In this document: in pieces, positions 9,400 through 17,499 of the stretch | How positions within the stretch are numbered: position 1 is the first letter of the stretch | Layout of the letters: the number at the start of each line of letters is the position of its first letter | Origin: an uncultured Caldilineaceae bacterium | GTDB taxonomy: Bacteria > Chloroflexota > Anaerolineae > Caldilineales > Caldilineaceae | Reading direction: 5' to 3' | DNA length: 64,000 nucleotides | Assembly: GCA_951813625.1 (NCBI GenBank) | Contig: CATOTS010000019.1 | Span: forward strand, 62,001 to 126,000 | The notes under the pieces: model-generated | Database searches by the model: none | The model's input: only the letters and a program-made list of their open reading frames with translations | Told to the model about the DNA's origin: nothing | Translations under genes and position numbers: made by a program

Positions 9400-10539
9400 A
9401 TGAAGATCACCGACATTACCGCCTACCCCGTCTGGGCCGGCCACCGCAACTTTCTTTTCGTCGTCGTCGACACCGACGAAGGCATCTACGGCGTGGGCGA
9501 GTCCGGCCTTACAGGCCGCGAAGAAGCGGTAATCGGCGGCATCAGCCATTTCAAGGATCTTCTCGTAGGCCAGGACCCCTTTCGCATAGAGCATATCTGG
9601 CAGTCGATGTTTCGCGGCGGCTTTTTCCCCGCCCAGCGTGTGCTGAGTTCGGCAATGTCCGCCATCGACATCGCCCTGTGGGATATCAAAGGCAAGGCGC
9701 TGGGCGTACCAATCTACGAGCTGCTCGGCGGACGCGTGCGCGACAAGGTCGTCTGCTACCCCCACAACCATACCGACGCGCTGGAGGTGGAGCCGCTCGT
9801 CCAGAGCTGCCTGGAGACGAAAGAACAGGGCTGGAAATTCGTGCGCTGGGGCCTGCCGCAGGACGGCGACATCCTCGAACCGCGCGATTCAGTGCGCGCA
9901 GCCCTACGCCAATTTGAAGCGGTGCGCGCAGCCGTCGGCGACGAGATCGGCATCTGCTTCGATGTGCATACCCGCCTGGACCTGCCCGACGTCATCTGGC
10001 TCTGCCGCGAGGTTGAACAGTACGCGCCTTTCTTTATCGAAGATCCGCTGCGCAGCGAGAATCCGGACTCCTTCAAGACATTGCGGCCGCGCACGCACGT
10101 CCCCCTGGCCGCGGGCGAGCAGTTCTCATCCAAGTGGGAGTTTCGCCAGCTGATCGAGGAGGAGTGGATCGACTATGCCCGCGTCGACATGTGCATCGCC
10201 GGCGGATTCACCGAGGCGCGCAAGATCGCCGGCTGGTGCGAGACGCATTACATCAAGCTGGTTGTTCACAACCCGCTCGGGCCGGTCTCCTCGGCGGCCT
10301 GCCTGCAGATGAACATGGCCACCCCAAACTTTGGCGTTCAGGAGCAGCCGCGCAAACCGGGCGAGACTCTGCCAGAGATTGTGCCCGTCTTCCCCCACTG
10401 GGATGACGGCTACATGACACCGACCGACCTGCCCGGCCTCGGCATCGAATTCGACAGGGAGGAAGCCGGCCGCAATCCCTACCGCAAACGCGATATGCCG
10501 AGAGTGTGGCGGCAGGACGGGTCCTTCACAAACTGGTAA
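9400..10539 (+). CDS. Mandelate racemase/enolase superfamily, D-galactonate dehydratase-like
   Basis: A 379-residue acid-sugar dehydratase of the enolase superfamily. The three metal ligands are visible as Asp188 (FDVHTRLD), Glu214 (IEDPL) and Glu240 (AAGEQF), with His190 and His290 (VVHNPLGP) as likely acid/base groups. This D-H-E-E-H layout and its spacing are those known from E. coli DgoD, and the total length is nearly the same, so a galactonate- or related aldonate dehydratase is the best guess. The start has GAGGAG 7 nt upstream. It precedes a zinc dehydrogenase by 53 bp. Specificity within this superfamily cannot be settled by inspection. Confidence 0.88.
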   Translation: MKITDITAYPVWAGHRNFLFVVVDTDEGIYGVGESGLTGREEAVIGGISHFKDLLVGQDPFRIEHIWQSMFRGGFFPAQRVLSSAMSAIDIALWDIKGKALGVPIYELLGGRVRDKVVCYPHNHTDALEVEPLVQSCLETKEQGWKFVRWGLPQDGDILEPRDSVRAALRQFEAVRAAVGDEIGICFDVHTRLDLPDVIWLCREVEQYAPFFIEDPLRSENPDSFKTLRPRTHVPLAAGEQFSSKWEFRQLIEEEWIDYARVDMCIAGGFTEARKIAGWCETHYIKLVVHNPLGPVSSAACLQMNMATPNFGVQEQPRKPGETLPEIVPVFPHWDDGYMTPTDLPGLGIEFDREEAGRNPYRKRDMPRVWRQDGSFTNW

Positions 10540-10592
10540 GCAGACCGGGCGGTCTGGCCGACGAAACTGCCGGGCCAAAAGGAACGAGTAAG

Positions 10593-11615
10593 ATGAAAAA
10601 AGCAGCCGTGTTCGGACCGAATCAGGGGGGCGTCGTGGACGCGCCCGAGCCCAAAGCGTCGCAAGAGTGGGTCGTCGTCAAGATCCATTCGGCGCCGATG
10701 TGTACCGAATTCAAGACATACATGAGCGGGGACGAGGCGCCCTACCTTGGCCATGAAGCAGCCGGCGAGGTTGTTGCCGTGGCGCAGCCCTGCCGCGTCA
10801 AAGTGGGCGACCGCGTCGTGGTGATGCCGCAAACGCCCTGCGGCCACTGCGAACTCTGCCTCGATGGCGAGTACATTCACTGCCAGGACATCGCCTCGCC
10901 GCCATTGCAGTCCGGCGATGAAGAGGGCCGGGCAACGATGGCGCAGTTCATGCTCAAGCAGGACTGGCTGTTGGTCCCCATCCCCGATGGCATCTCTTAC
11001 GACCATGCGGCCATGGCCTGCTGTGGGCTTGGTCCGACATTCGGCGCCGTGCAGCGGGCCAGCTTAGGCCCGGACGACACGCTCCTGATTACCGGGTTGG
11101 GACCGGTAGGCCTCGGCGGCGTCATTAACGGCGCCCATCGCGGGGCATCCGTCATCGGCGTCGACACCAACAAGTACCGGGCAGCTGTAGCCCTCGATCT
11201 GGGCGCGACCGCCGTCATCGACCCGACCGCTCCCGATGCGCTCGCAGAGGCACTGGACCTCACCAGGGACGGACGCGGCGTCGACCACAGCATCGACTGT
11301 TCCGGCGTCGTCGCGGCGCATCGCTTCTGCATCGACGCCACGCGCCGTAAAGGCACCGTCAGCTTCGTCGGCGAGAGCCGTCAGGAGACGCCGATCACGG
11401 TGAGTTCCGACATGCTGCGCAAGGGGCTCAGCCTGCACGGTTCGTGGCACTACAACATGGCCGACACGCCCCAGATCATGCGCGTGATCGCGGCCAACCG
11501 CCAAAAGCTGGACCGGCTGATCACCCACAGCTTCCCCCTTGATCGTGTGGCTGAAGCCTGGGAACTCCAGGCAACCGGCGAGTGCGGCAAGGTACTGCTC
11601 AAACCGTGGGCGTAG
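10593..11615 (+). CDS. Zinc-binding dehydrogenase
   Basis: A 340-residue medium-chain dehydrogenase. The catalytic zinc site is represented by PMCTEFK and GHEAAGEVV, and the structural zinc site by CGHCELCLDGEYIHC. The nucleotide-binding motif is GLGPVGLGGV with a downstream acidic residue in GVDTNK. The frame is open upstream to 10506, but homology starts at MKKAAVFGP, so ATG at 10593 is chosen; GGAACGAGTAAG upstream provides a weak ribosome-binding site. It follows the galactonate-dehydratase-like gene closely and probably belongs to the same sugar-acid pathway. The substrate is unknown. Confidence 0.9.
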   Translation: MKKAAVFGPNQGGVVDAPEPKASQEWVVVKIHSAPMCTEFKTYMSGDEAPYLGHEAAGEVVAVAQPCRVKVGDRVVVMPQTPCGHCELCLDGEYIHCQDIASPPLQSGDEEGRATMAQFMLKQDWLLVPIPDGISYDHAAMACCGLGPTFGAVQRASLGPDDTLLITGLGPVGLGGVINGAHRGASVIGVDTNKYRAAVALDLGATAVIDPTAPDALAEALDLTRDGRGVDHSIDCSGVVAAHRFCIDATRRKGTVSFVGESRQETPITVSSDMLRKGLSLHGSWHYNMADTPQIMRVIAANRQKLDRLITHSFPLDRVAEAWELQATGECGKVLLKPWA

Positions 11616-11669
11616 TTTCGGAAGAGTTACGATTCGGTCGTGTTTACTTGAAAGGACAAGCAATTCCCC

Positions 11670-13829
11670 ATGCGAGACCTCCTAAGGCAATACTTCGGAT
11701 ATGACGAGTTTCTCCCGCTTCAGTCAGAGATCATTTCCAGCGTTATGGATGGAAAGGACGCCGTCGTCCTCATGCCGACCGGCGGGGGCAAATCACTGTG
11801 CTACCAGTTGCCCGCGCTGCGGCTTGACGGGCTGACCCTGGTTATCTCGCCCCTGATCGCGTTGATGAAGGATCAGGTCGACGCGCTGCGCTCGAACGGT
11901 ATCGACGCGGCATTTGTCAACAGTTCGCTCTCTTACCAAGAGGTCAGCCGCGTCCAGGACCAAGCCCAGCAGGGCATTCTCAAGATCCTTTACGTCGCGC
12001 CGGAAAGGCTGGCACAGGCCGGTTTCAAATATTTCCTTTCCCATCTCAAAGTCAGCCTTGTTGCCGTGGACGAGGCCCACTGTATCTCAGTTTGGGGGCA
12101 TGATTTCCGCCCCGACTACCGCAGGCTGGGCGAACTTCGCCAAAATCTCCCGCAGGTGCCTTTCCTGGCGCTGACGGCGACGGCCACCGAGCGTGTCCGC
12201 AAGGACATCGTCGAACAGTTGCGACTGGACCAGCCCCAGCAGTTCATCGCCAGCTTCAACCGTCCCAATCTCAGCTATAGCGTTCTCCCCAAGGGCAGGA
12301 GCACCTTCGATACGCTGGCTGATCTGCTCCAGAAGCACAAGGGCGAGTCTGCCTTGATCTATTGCACTTCGCGTAGCGATACCGAGGGCCTGGCGGACCG
12401 TTTGCGTCAAAAGGGCTTCGACGCTCAGCCGTACCATGCCGGCCTTGAAAGCGCTTTACGGCGCACAACCCAGGAGCGCTTCATTCGCGACGAGCTCTCG
12501 ATCGTCGTAGCGACAATCGCCTTTGGCATGGGCATCGACAAGCCCAATATCCGCCTGCTTGTTCACTATGACCTGCCCAAGTCGCTCGAAGGCTACTACC
12601 AGGAGACGGGACGCGCGGGACGCGATGGGCTGCCGAGCGAGTGCGTTCTCTTCTACACCTATGGCGACGCCGAGAAGCAAAGGTTTTTCATCGAGAGGAT
12701 AGAGGATGAGGCGGAACAGACCAACGCCCGCGAAAAGCTGGCGCAGGTTGTCGAGTTCTGCCAGCTTCAGGAGTGCAGGCGGAAACACGTCCTTGGTTAC
12801 TTTGGAGAGATTTGGCACGAGGAAAACTGTGGCGGCTGTGACTTCTGTCTGACCCCCAGGGAGGAGTTTGACGCAACCGTCAGTGCGCAAAAGATCCTGT
12901 CGGCGGTGATCCGCACTGACGAACGCTTTGGCATCAACCATGTCTGCGCCGTGCTGCGCGGGGGAAACACGAAGGGCATCAGGCAGTGGAAACACAATGA
13001 TCTCAGCGTCTATGGAATCGCCAAAGAGGTCTCTACCGCAGAAATCAAGGAGATCTTCGGTCTGCTGGTCGCCGAGGGTCTGCTCTACAAGAAAAGCGGC
13101 GACTTCCCAACCTTTGGCGTCACCCAGGCGGGCAGAAGTTTTCTCGCGAACCGCGAAACATTGACACTCACCAGACCCAAGCGCGCGGAGGAGAAAGCCT
13201 CAACCGCCAGCCGCGCCGCGCTGGACTACGATCAGTCACTTTTCGACTCGTTGCGAGAACTGCGGCGCCGGCTGGCCGCGGAGAGGGATGTGCCGCCCTA
13301 CGTTATCTTTGCCGACGCAACGTTGCAGCAGATGGCGCACTACTTTCCGCAGAGCCGCGAGAGCTTTTCCCGCATTTCGGGCGTGGGCGCGACGAAACTC
13401 GAACAGTTTGCCGAAGCGTTTCTGCCGGTCATCCAGGATCACGCCCGCGTGCACCACCTGGAGGAACGTGAGATCCCAACTAGGAGGGTCAAAAGGAGCC
13501 AAGCGGAGGCGCAGGCGGGCTCGACCTACGACCGGACAAAACAGTTGTTGGAGCAAGGGTTGACGATTGCCCAGATCGCCCAACGGCGCGGCCTGGCCAG
13601 TAGCACGATTGAGGGACACCTGGAGCGTCTGATTCGTGAGGGCGAACAGATCGATCTCCAACCGCTTATGCCGCCGCCGCAGCGGTTCGAGAATATCAGA
13701 AAGGCTTTCGAGCAATCGGGAGGCACTCTTCTGTCGCCGGTCAAGGAAATCCTTGGCGATGATTACTCCTACGAAGAGATCAGGCTGGTTTGGATCTACC
13801 TGAGCCAGATGGTCGACAAGACCCAGTAA
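11670..13829 (+). CDS. recQ: ATP-dependent DNA helicase RecQ
   Basis: A 719-residue 3'-5' DNA helicase for recombination and repair. Motif I is MPTGGGKS (GGGKS at 38-42), motif II is VDEAHC, and the RecQ-specific aromatic loop HDFRPDYRRLG follows. Motif VI is YQETGRAGRDG. The zinc-binding region is CRRKHVLGYFG...CGGCDFC, followed by a winged-helix RQC domain. An HRDC domain lies around residues 520-590. The protein is about 110 residues longer than E. coli RecQ; the extra end (about 615-719) has a helix-turn-helix-like segment (GLTIAQIAQRRGLASSTIEGH) of the kind annotated as HTH_40 in many bacterial RecQ proteins. Confidence 0.97.
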   Translation: MRDLLRQYFGYDEFLPLQSEIISSVMDGKDAVVLMPTGGGKSLCYQLPALRLDGLTLVISPLIALMKDQVDALRSNGIDAAFVNSSLSYQEVSRVQDQAQQGILKILYVAPERLAQAGFKYFLSHLKVSLVAVDEAHCISVWGHDFRPDYRRLGELRQNLPQVPFLALTATATERVRKDIVEQLRLDQPQQFIASFNRPNLSYSVLPKGRSTFDTLADLLQKHKGESALIYCTSRSDTEGLADRLRQKGFDAQPYHAGLESALRRTTQERFIRDELSIVVATIAFGMGIDKPNIRLLVHYDLPKSLEGYYQETGRAGRDGLPSECVLFYTYGDAEKQRFFIERIEDEAEQTNAREKLAQVVEFCQLQECRRKHVLGYFGEIWHEENCGGCDFCLTPREEFDATVSAQKILSAVIRTDERFGINHVCAVLRGGNTKGIRQWKHNDLSVYGIAKEVSTAEIKEIFGLLVAEGLLYKKSGDFPTFGVTQAGRSFLANRETLTLTRPKRAEEKASTASRAALDYDQSLFDSLRELRRRLAAERDVPPYVIFADATLQQMAHYFPQSRESFSRISGVGATKLEQFAEAFLPVIQDHARVHHLEEREIPTRRVKRSQAEAQAGSTYDRTKQLLEQGLTIAQIAQRRGLASSTIEGHLERLIREGEQIDLQPLMPPPQRFENIRKAFEQSGGTLLSPVKEILGDDYSYEEIRLVWIYLSQMVDKTQ

Positions 13830-13845
13830 TTGGCAAAATTACTGG
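13823..13845 (+). terminator. Perfect 9-bp inverted repeat overlapping the recQ stop codon
   Basis: CCAGTAATT (13823-13831) pairs perfectly with AATTACTGG (13837-13845) around a 5-nt loop. The recQ TAA lies within the left arm. No T-run follows, so it is not a canonical intrinsic terminator; it could protect the mRNA 3' end, terminate weakly or bind a protein. Confidence 0.35.
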
Positions 13846-13877
13846 TCCAGCGAAGAGTCCTGGAGATCTGACATTCC

Positions 13878-14912
13878 ATGCCATACAAATGCGCCATCGT
13901 CGGCGTCAGCGGCGGACGCGCCAACGGCCATGCCGCCGCCTACATCCACATCCCCCGCGGCAACCTGGCCTGCATCGCCACGCGCAACCGCGAAAATCTG
14001 GACGCCTTCGGTGAACGCTGGTCGGTCGGCTGCCGCTATACCGATTATCGCGAGATGTTCGAACGCGAAAAGCCGGACCTCGTGCATGTCAACACGCCGC
14101 CCGACGTACGCCTGGACGTAATGCAGGCTGCCGAGGCCGCCGGCGTCGGCGCACTGATTTTCGAAAAACCGCTCGCGATCCAGGCCGAGGACTACCTCGC
14201 CATCCTCGAGTTCTCACGCCGCTCCCGGCTGAAGGTTGCCATCAATCACCAGCTCCACTTCCATCCCCGCCGCCAGCGCCTGCAGGAACTGGTCGGCGCG
14301 GGCGCCATCGGCGAACTGCGTTTCATCGACGCCGGCGCCCGTATGAACATGGCCTACCAGGGCACCCATGTCCTGCAATCCATCGCCGCCTTCCATCCAC
14401 AGGGCGTGCCCAGCGCCGTCTTCGCCCAGGTCTCCGGCACAGATGGCCTGCAGGAGAGCCCGCGCAAGCACTACGCGCCCGACGCGACCGCGGCCGCGAT
14501 CCGCTACGAGGATGGCGTCAGCGCGCTGCTGCGCTGCGGCACAAACGGCGCCTTCGTGCTGGCCGGCGATGAACGCGTCAACGTCCACAAGCAGCTGACC
14601 GTTTACGGCGCTGAAGGCCACGTCCACTGGAGTATGTGGGGCTGGGAGACACTGGTGCGGGGCCGGCGCGAGCGCGGAGAACACAACTATCCCGACGAGG
14701 ACATTCTGGGCCAGGCCGCCATGACCGAAGCGGCCTTCGACTGGCTGCAGGACGACAGCCGGCTGCATCCGCTCAATCTCGACGCGGCTCTGCGCGACTT
14801 TCACATCGTGCTCAAGGCCTACATGAGCGCACTGCACCGCGAAGAGGAAACGCTCGCCAGTGACCTCCAGCCAGGCCTGATCAATGCACTGCGCCAGGAG
14901 CTCGCCGGCTAA
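13878..14912 (+). CDS. Gfo/Idh/MocA family oxidoreductase
   Basis: A 344-residue NAD(P)-dependent sugar or inositol oxidoreductase. The N-terminal Rossmann domain has the family's glycine-rich strand in degenerate form (VGVSGGRANGHAAAY). The signature lysine motif EKP appears in LIFEKPLAI (near residue 96), and the second-domain active-site region includes AINHQLHFHPR. The second domain (about 125-344) is the alpha/beta dimerisation and substrate domain. The ATG at 13878 has GGAG about 12 nt upstream. It follows recQ by 48 bp, but function suggests it belongs with the sugar-catabolism genes. The substrate is not evident. Confidence 0.87.
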   Translation: MPYKCAIVGVSGGRANGHAAAYIHIPRGNLACIATRNRENLDAFGERWSVGCRYTDYREMFEREKPDLVHVNTPPDVRLDVMQAAEAAGVGALIFEKPLAIQAEDYLAILEFSRRSRLKVAINHQLHFHPRRQRLQELVGAGAIGELRFIDAGARMNMAYQGTHVLQSIAAFHPQGVPSAVFAQVSGTDGLQESPRKHYAPDATAAAIRYEDGVSALLRCGTNGAFVLAGDERVNVHKQLTVYGAEGHVHWSMWGWETLVRGRRERGEHNYPDEDILGQAAMTEAAFDWLQDDSRLHPLNLDAALRDFHIVLKAYMSALHREEETLASDLQPGLINALRQELAG

Positions 14913-14947
14913 GCCAGGATATGCCACTGTTCATCGGCGACGGTCCC

Positions 14948-15985
14948 TTACCGGCCGCGAAAGCCCTTGACGCGCGTGCTGGCGTAGCGCAGCGCCAGCT
15001 CCGGCTCCGCCCGCTGCATGCGTTGCGGCGGCATGCCGTTGCCGATCGCCTCCAGGTCGTCCAGCACCATCTCGCCGATCTCCCACAGCGCTTCCCTCAC
15101 CGTGCCGGCGCGGTGCGCCGACAATACGACGTTGGGCGCTCTGCGGATCGGATGGTCCGGGTCGAGCGGCTCCTGCGGGAAGACGTCGATCGCGGCGCGG
15201 AACCTGCCCGCCTGCAAGAGTTCGGTCAGGGCGTCGAAATCAACCAGGTGGGCGCGGCTGACGAGGATCAGCGCCGCGTCCGGGCGTAGTCTCTCCAGCA
15301 GGGACCGGTCGAGCAGGGCGCGGTTCTCGCTCGACGGGACCGCCAGCACAAAGATCACCTGCGACGTCGAGACCAGCTCCTCCAGCGGCAGCGGCGTGAC
15401 GCCCTGGCGGCGCAGGGTGCGCTCGCCCAGCCAGGCGTCGTATGCAGTGACATGGCAACCGAACGGCATGAGCAGCGGGTGCAGACAGCGCGCCAACCCC
15501 CCATAACCGATCAAGCCGACCTGCTTTTCGTATAGAGTGAACGTCCCGACGTTGCCCCCATGAAGATACGCCTCGTCCCCCTTTTGCATCGCCGTATGTC
15601 CGTCGACGATCTCGCGTCCGCACGCGATCGCCATGCCCAGCGCCATCTCCGCAACTTGGCGGCCAAACGCCGGCGCTGCCGAAAGGACCCGAATCCCGTT
15701 GCCAAAACAGTATGCATAGTCAAGACGGGAGGGGAACGCGCCCGAAACGGAAAGGATAGCGCGCAGATTCTCTAACTGGGGAAGCACGTCGCCGTAGCGC
15801 CACTCCGAGCACACCACCGCGTCCGCGCCGGCGAGCGCATCGACCGCCTCCTCCAGCGGCATCTGTTCCGACCTGCCCCACACGACATCGACGACTTCGG
15901 GCAGGCACCGCCGGTCGGCCGGAGAAAAGATCTCTTCCATCCGTCGGAAGTAGGGGTCCACGAGCACTGTTGGCTTTCTGGGCAT
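14948..15985 (-). CDS. D-isomer-specific 2-hydroxyacid dehydrogenase family
   Basis: A 345-residue NAD-dependent 2-hydroxyacid dehydrogenase, converting a 2-keto acid to a D-2-hydroxy acid or the reverse. The nucleotide-binding region is GLIGYGGLA, the arginine region is VSRAHLVD, and the catalytic His is in LSAHRAG. The frame is open to 16228, but those extra residues are encoded by the interspersed repeat; ATG at 15983-15985 has AGAGGA upstream and matches the family N-terminus. The gene converges on the Gfo/Idh gene. It is probably another sugar-acid enzyme; the substrate is unknown. Confidence 0.87.
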   Translation of the reverse strand: MPRKPTVLVDPYFRRMEEIFSPADRRCLPEVVDVVWGRSEQMPLEEAVDALAGADAVVCSEWRYGDVLPQLENLRAILSVSGAFPSRLDYAYCFGNGIRVLSAAPAFGRQVAEMALGMAIACGREIVDGHTAMQKGDEAYLHGGNVGTFTLYEKQVGLIGYGGLARCLHPLLMPFGCHVTAYDAWLGERTLRRQGVTPLPLEELVSTSQVIFVLAVPSSENRALLDRSLLERLRPDAALILVSRAHLVDFDALTELLQAGRFRAAIDVFPQEPLDPDHPIRRAPNVVLSAHRAGTVREALWEIGEMVLDDLEAIGNGMPPQRMQRAEPELALRYASTRVKGFRGR

Positions 15986-16053
15986 ATTCGTTCCTCTGTG
16001 TGCGAACCGGCTCCCAGGACTGGCGCCTGCTCTCAGAACCGGCCGTATCGGGA

Positions 16054-16450
16054 CAGTCCAAAATTGGTGTACAGATTCCCATGCCTGTGATTGCAACGAA
16101 TTCAGGGCCGGTCCACGCCCCTTTCTCGGGCAGAGTGGAGGGATACGTTTTCCTGAATCCTTTTGGACGGTCGGGCCTGCGGCCCTCCCTTGTGCGGGGG
16201 GACTCCCCCCGCAACGCCCCCCTGACACCCCTCCACTCGCCGAGTGTAGGATCTAATGTCGCCCTGCGCAACCAGCAGCCCAACGCGCCGCCCCCAAGAT
16301 TCAGCGAACGTCGCGGCCACGGTAAGTGCAGGCCCCCTGCCGGCTCTACTCCTGCCCTGTGCTTCTCCCCAAAGCGGCTAAGCGATTTCAGCCACCGTTG
16401 GCGTGAATCCCACGCCAAACGATTCCCACCCCAAAAGTGGGCCGCACCCG
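16054..16450 (+). repeat. Interspersed hairpin repeat, copy 2 (fullest copy)
   Basis: About 400 bp, from CAGTCCAAAATTGG to CCCACCCCAAAAGTGGGCC. The core has GGGCC/GGCCC and GCGGGGGG/CCCCCCGC stem-loops identical to the other copies. The downstream part (GATTTCAGCCACCG, then an internal GGCGTG/CACGCC pairing) is shared with copies 3 and 5. It lies between divergent genes, so it could affect expression of the hydroxyacid dehydrogenase or the Nudix gene. Confidence 0.88.
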
Positions 16451-16623
16451 GCCGTATAGTTCACTTGATTTGTGCTGCAGTGACGACTAGAATAGTTTGC
16501 ACCGCGTCATCCGGCGTCACAATTGGTACTGCACTATCCCAACAGCGATTCTGCTTTCGTATAGAAAGTCAAGACCTCTGTATTCACACCATTCCAGGAA
16601 CCGATGCAACCAGGAGTTCGTTT

Positions 16624-16675
16624 GTCCCATGAGTCCGCGTCTGCAAACGCGTGCAGGTGACGAAAGTCATGGGAC
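16624..16675 (+). promoter_or_regulatory. Structured leader upstream of the Nudix gene
   Basis: GTCCCATGA (16624-16632) is perfectly complementary to TCATGGGAC (16667-16675). Inside the 34-nt interval a second pair, CTGCA/TGCAG (from CTGCAAACGCGTGCAG), can form a nested stem. It ends 41 nt before the Nudix ATG. It may be a structured RNA leader or a protein-binding palindrome; I do not recognise a known riboswitch class. Confidence 0.45.
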
Positions 16676-16716
16676 GCCCCCTCTGCTAGTCCGTTCCAAA
16701 TCCACAGGGTGAACCC

Positions 16717-17472
16717 ATGAACATTCTGCCACACGCTGTCAACCGCTTCAACGGCATCGAGATCAACACCGATGAGCTGCCCGACGATGCCGCCGCATTT
16801 GAGCAGGACCTGTCCGCTTCGCTGATCAAATGGGTCCAGGACGCGCGTTTTCTGGTCTGGCTGCATCTGCCCATAGAGCGGGCCGCGCTGGTCCCGATCG
16901 CGACCGCGGCCGGTTTCGTCTTTCACCACACCGAGCCCAACTATGTGCTGCTCATTCGCAAGCTGCAGGAAGACACGCTGGTCCCCGGCTACGCTACCCA
17001 CTACATCGGCGCCGGCGGCGTCGTCATCAACGCCCGGCGCGAGCTGCTCGTCGTCTCCGAGCGGCACCGCGGCTCGGCGCGGCCCTACTACAAGCTGCCC
17101 GGCGGCGCGCTCCATCCCGGCGAACACCTGGCCGCGGCGGTTATCCGCGAAGTCTACGAAGAGACCGGTGTCGAGACCGAATTCGAAGCTGTCGTCTGCT
17201 GGCGCCACTGGCACGGCTACCGCTACGGCAAGTCCGATATCTACTTTATCTGCCGCCTTTCGCCCCTGACCGAGGAGATCGAGCGCGACGACTGGGAGAT
17301 CGACGAGTGCCTGTGGATGCCGGTTGACGAATACTTGCAGCACGAGCTTGTAGGCGAATTCAACCGCGCCATCGTCGAGGCCGCCATCAAGACGCCCGGC
17401 CTAAAAAATCTGTGGATGGACGGCTACGACGACCCAACCAAGCGGGAGTTCTACTGGCCAGATTTTGACTAG
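16717..17472 (+). CDS. Nudix hydrolase with N-terminal pre-Nudix domain
   Basis: A 251-residue pyrophosphohydrolase. The Nudix box lies at about residues 130-152, with Gly130, Glu136 and the REVYEET core (Arg144, Glu145, Glu148, Glu149) that binds metal. The N-terminal 95 residues (FNGIEINTDELPDDAAAFEQ onward) resemble the acetyltransferase-like pre-Nudix domain found with NUDT6 and plant Nudix proteins. It should hydrolyse a nucleoside-diphosphate derivative in the cytoplasm; the exact substrate is unknown. The preceding DNA has a nested inverted repeat that might act in the leader. The LRR cluster starts 27 bp after its stop. Confidence 0.92.
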   Translation: MNILPHAVNRFNGIEINTDELPDDAAAFEQDLSASLIKWVQDARFLVWLHLPIERAALVPIATAAGFVFHHTEPNYVLLIRKLQEDTLVPGYATHYIGAGGVVINARRELLVVSERHRGSARPYYKLPGGALHPGEHLAAAVIREVYEETGVETEFEAVVCWRHWHGYRYGKSDIYFICRLSPLTEEIERDDWEIDECLWMPVDEYLQHELVGEFNRAIVEAAIKTPGLKNLWMDGYDDPTKREFYWPDFD

Positions 17473-17499
17473 CCGCTCCCTGCGTAAGGAGAAGCCACC

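Noticed and set aside
15986-16228. N-terminal extension of the 2-hydroxyacid dehydrogenase
   Set aside because: The extra residues come from the interspersed repeat; a start with a ribosome-binding site at 15985 matches the family.
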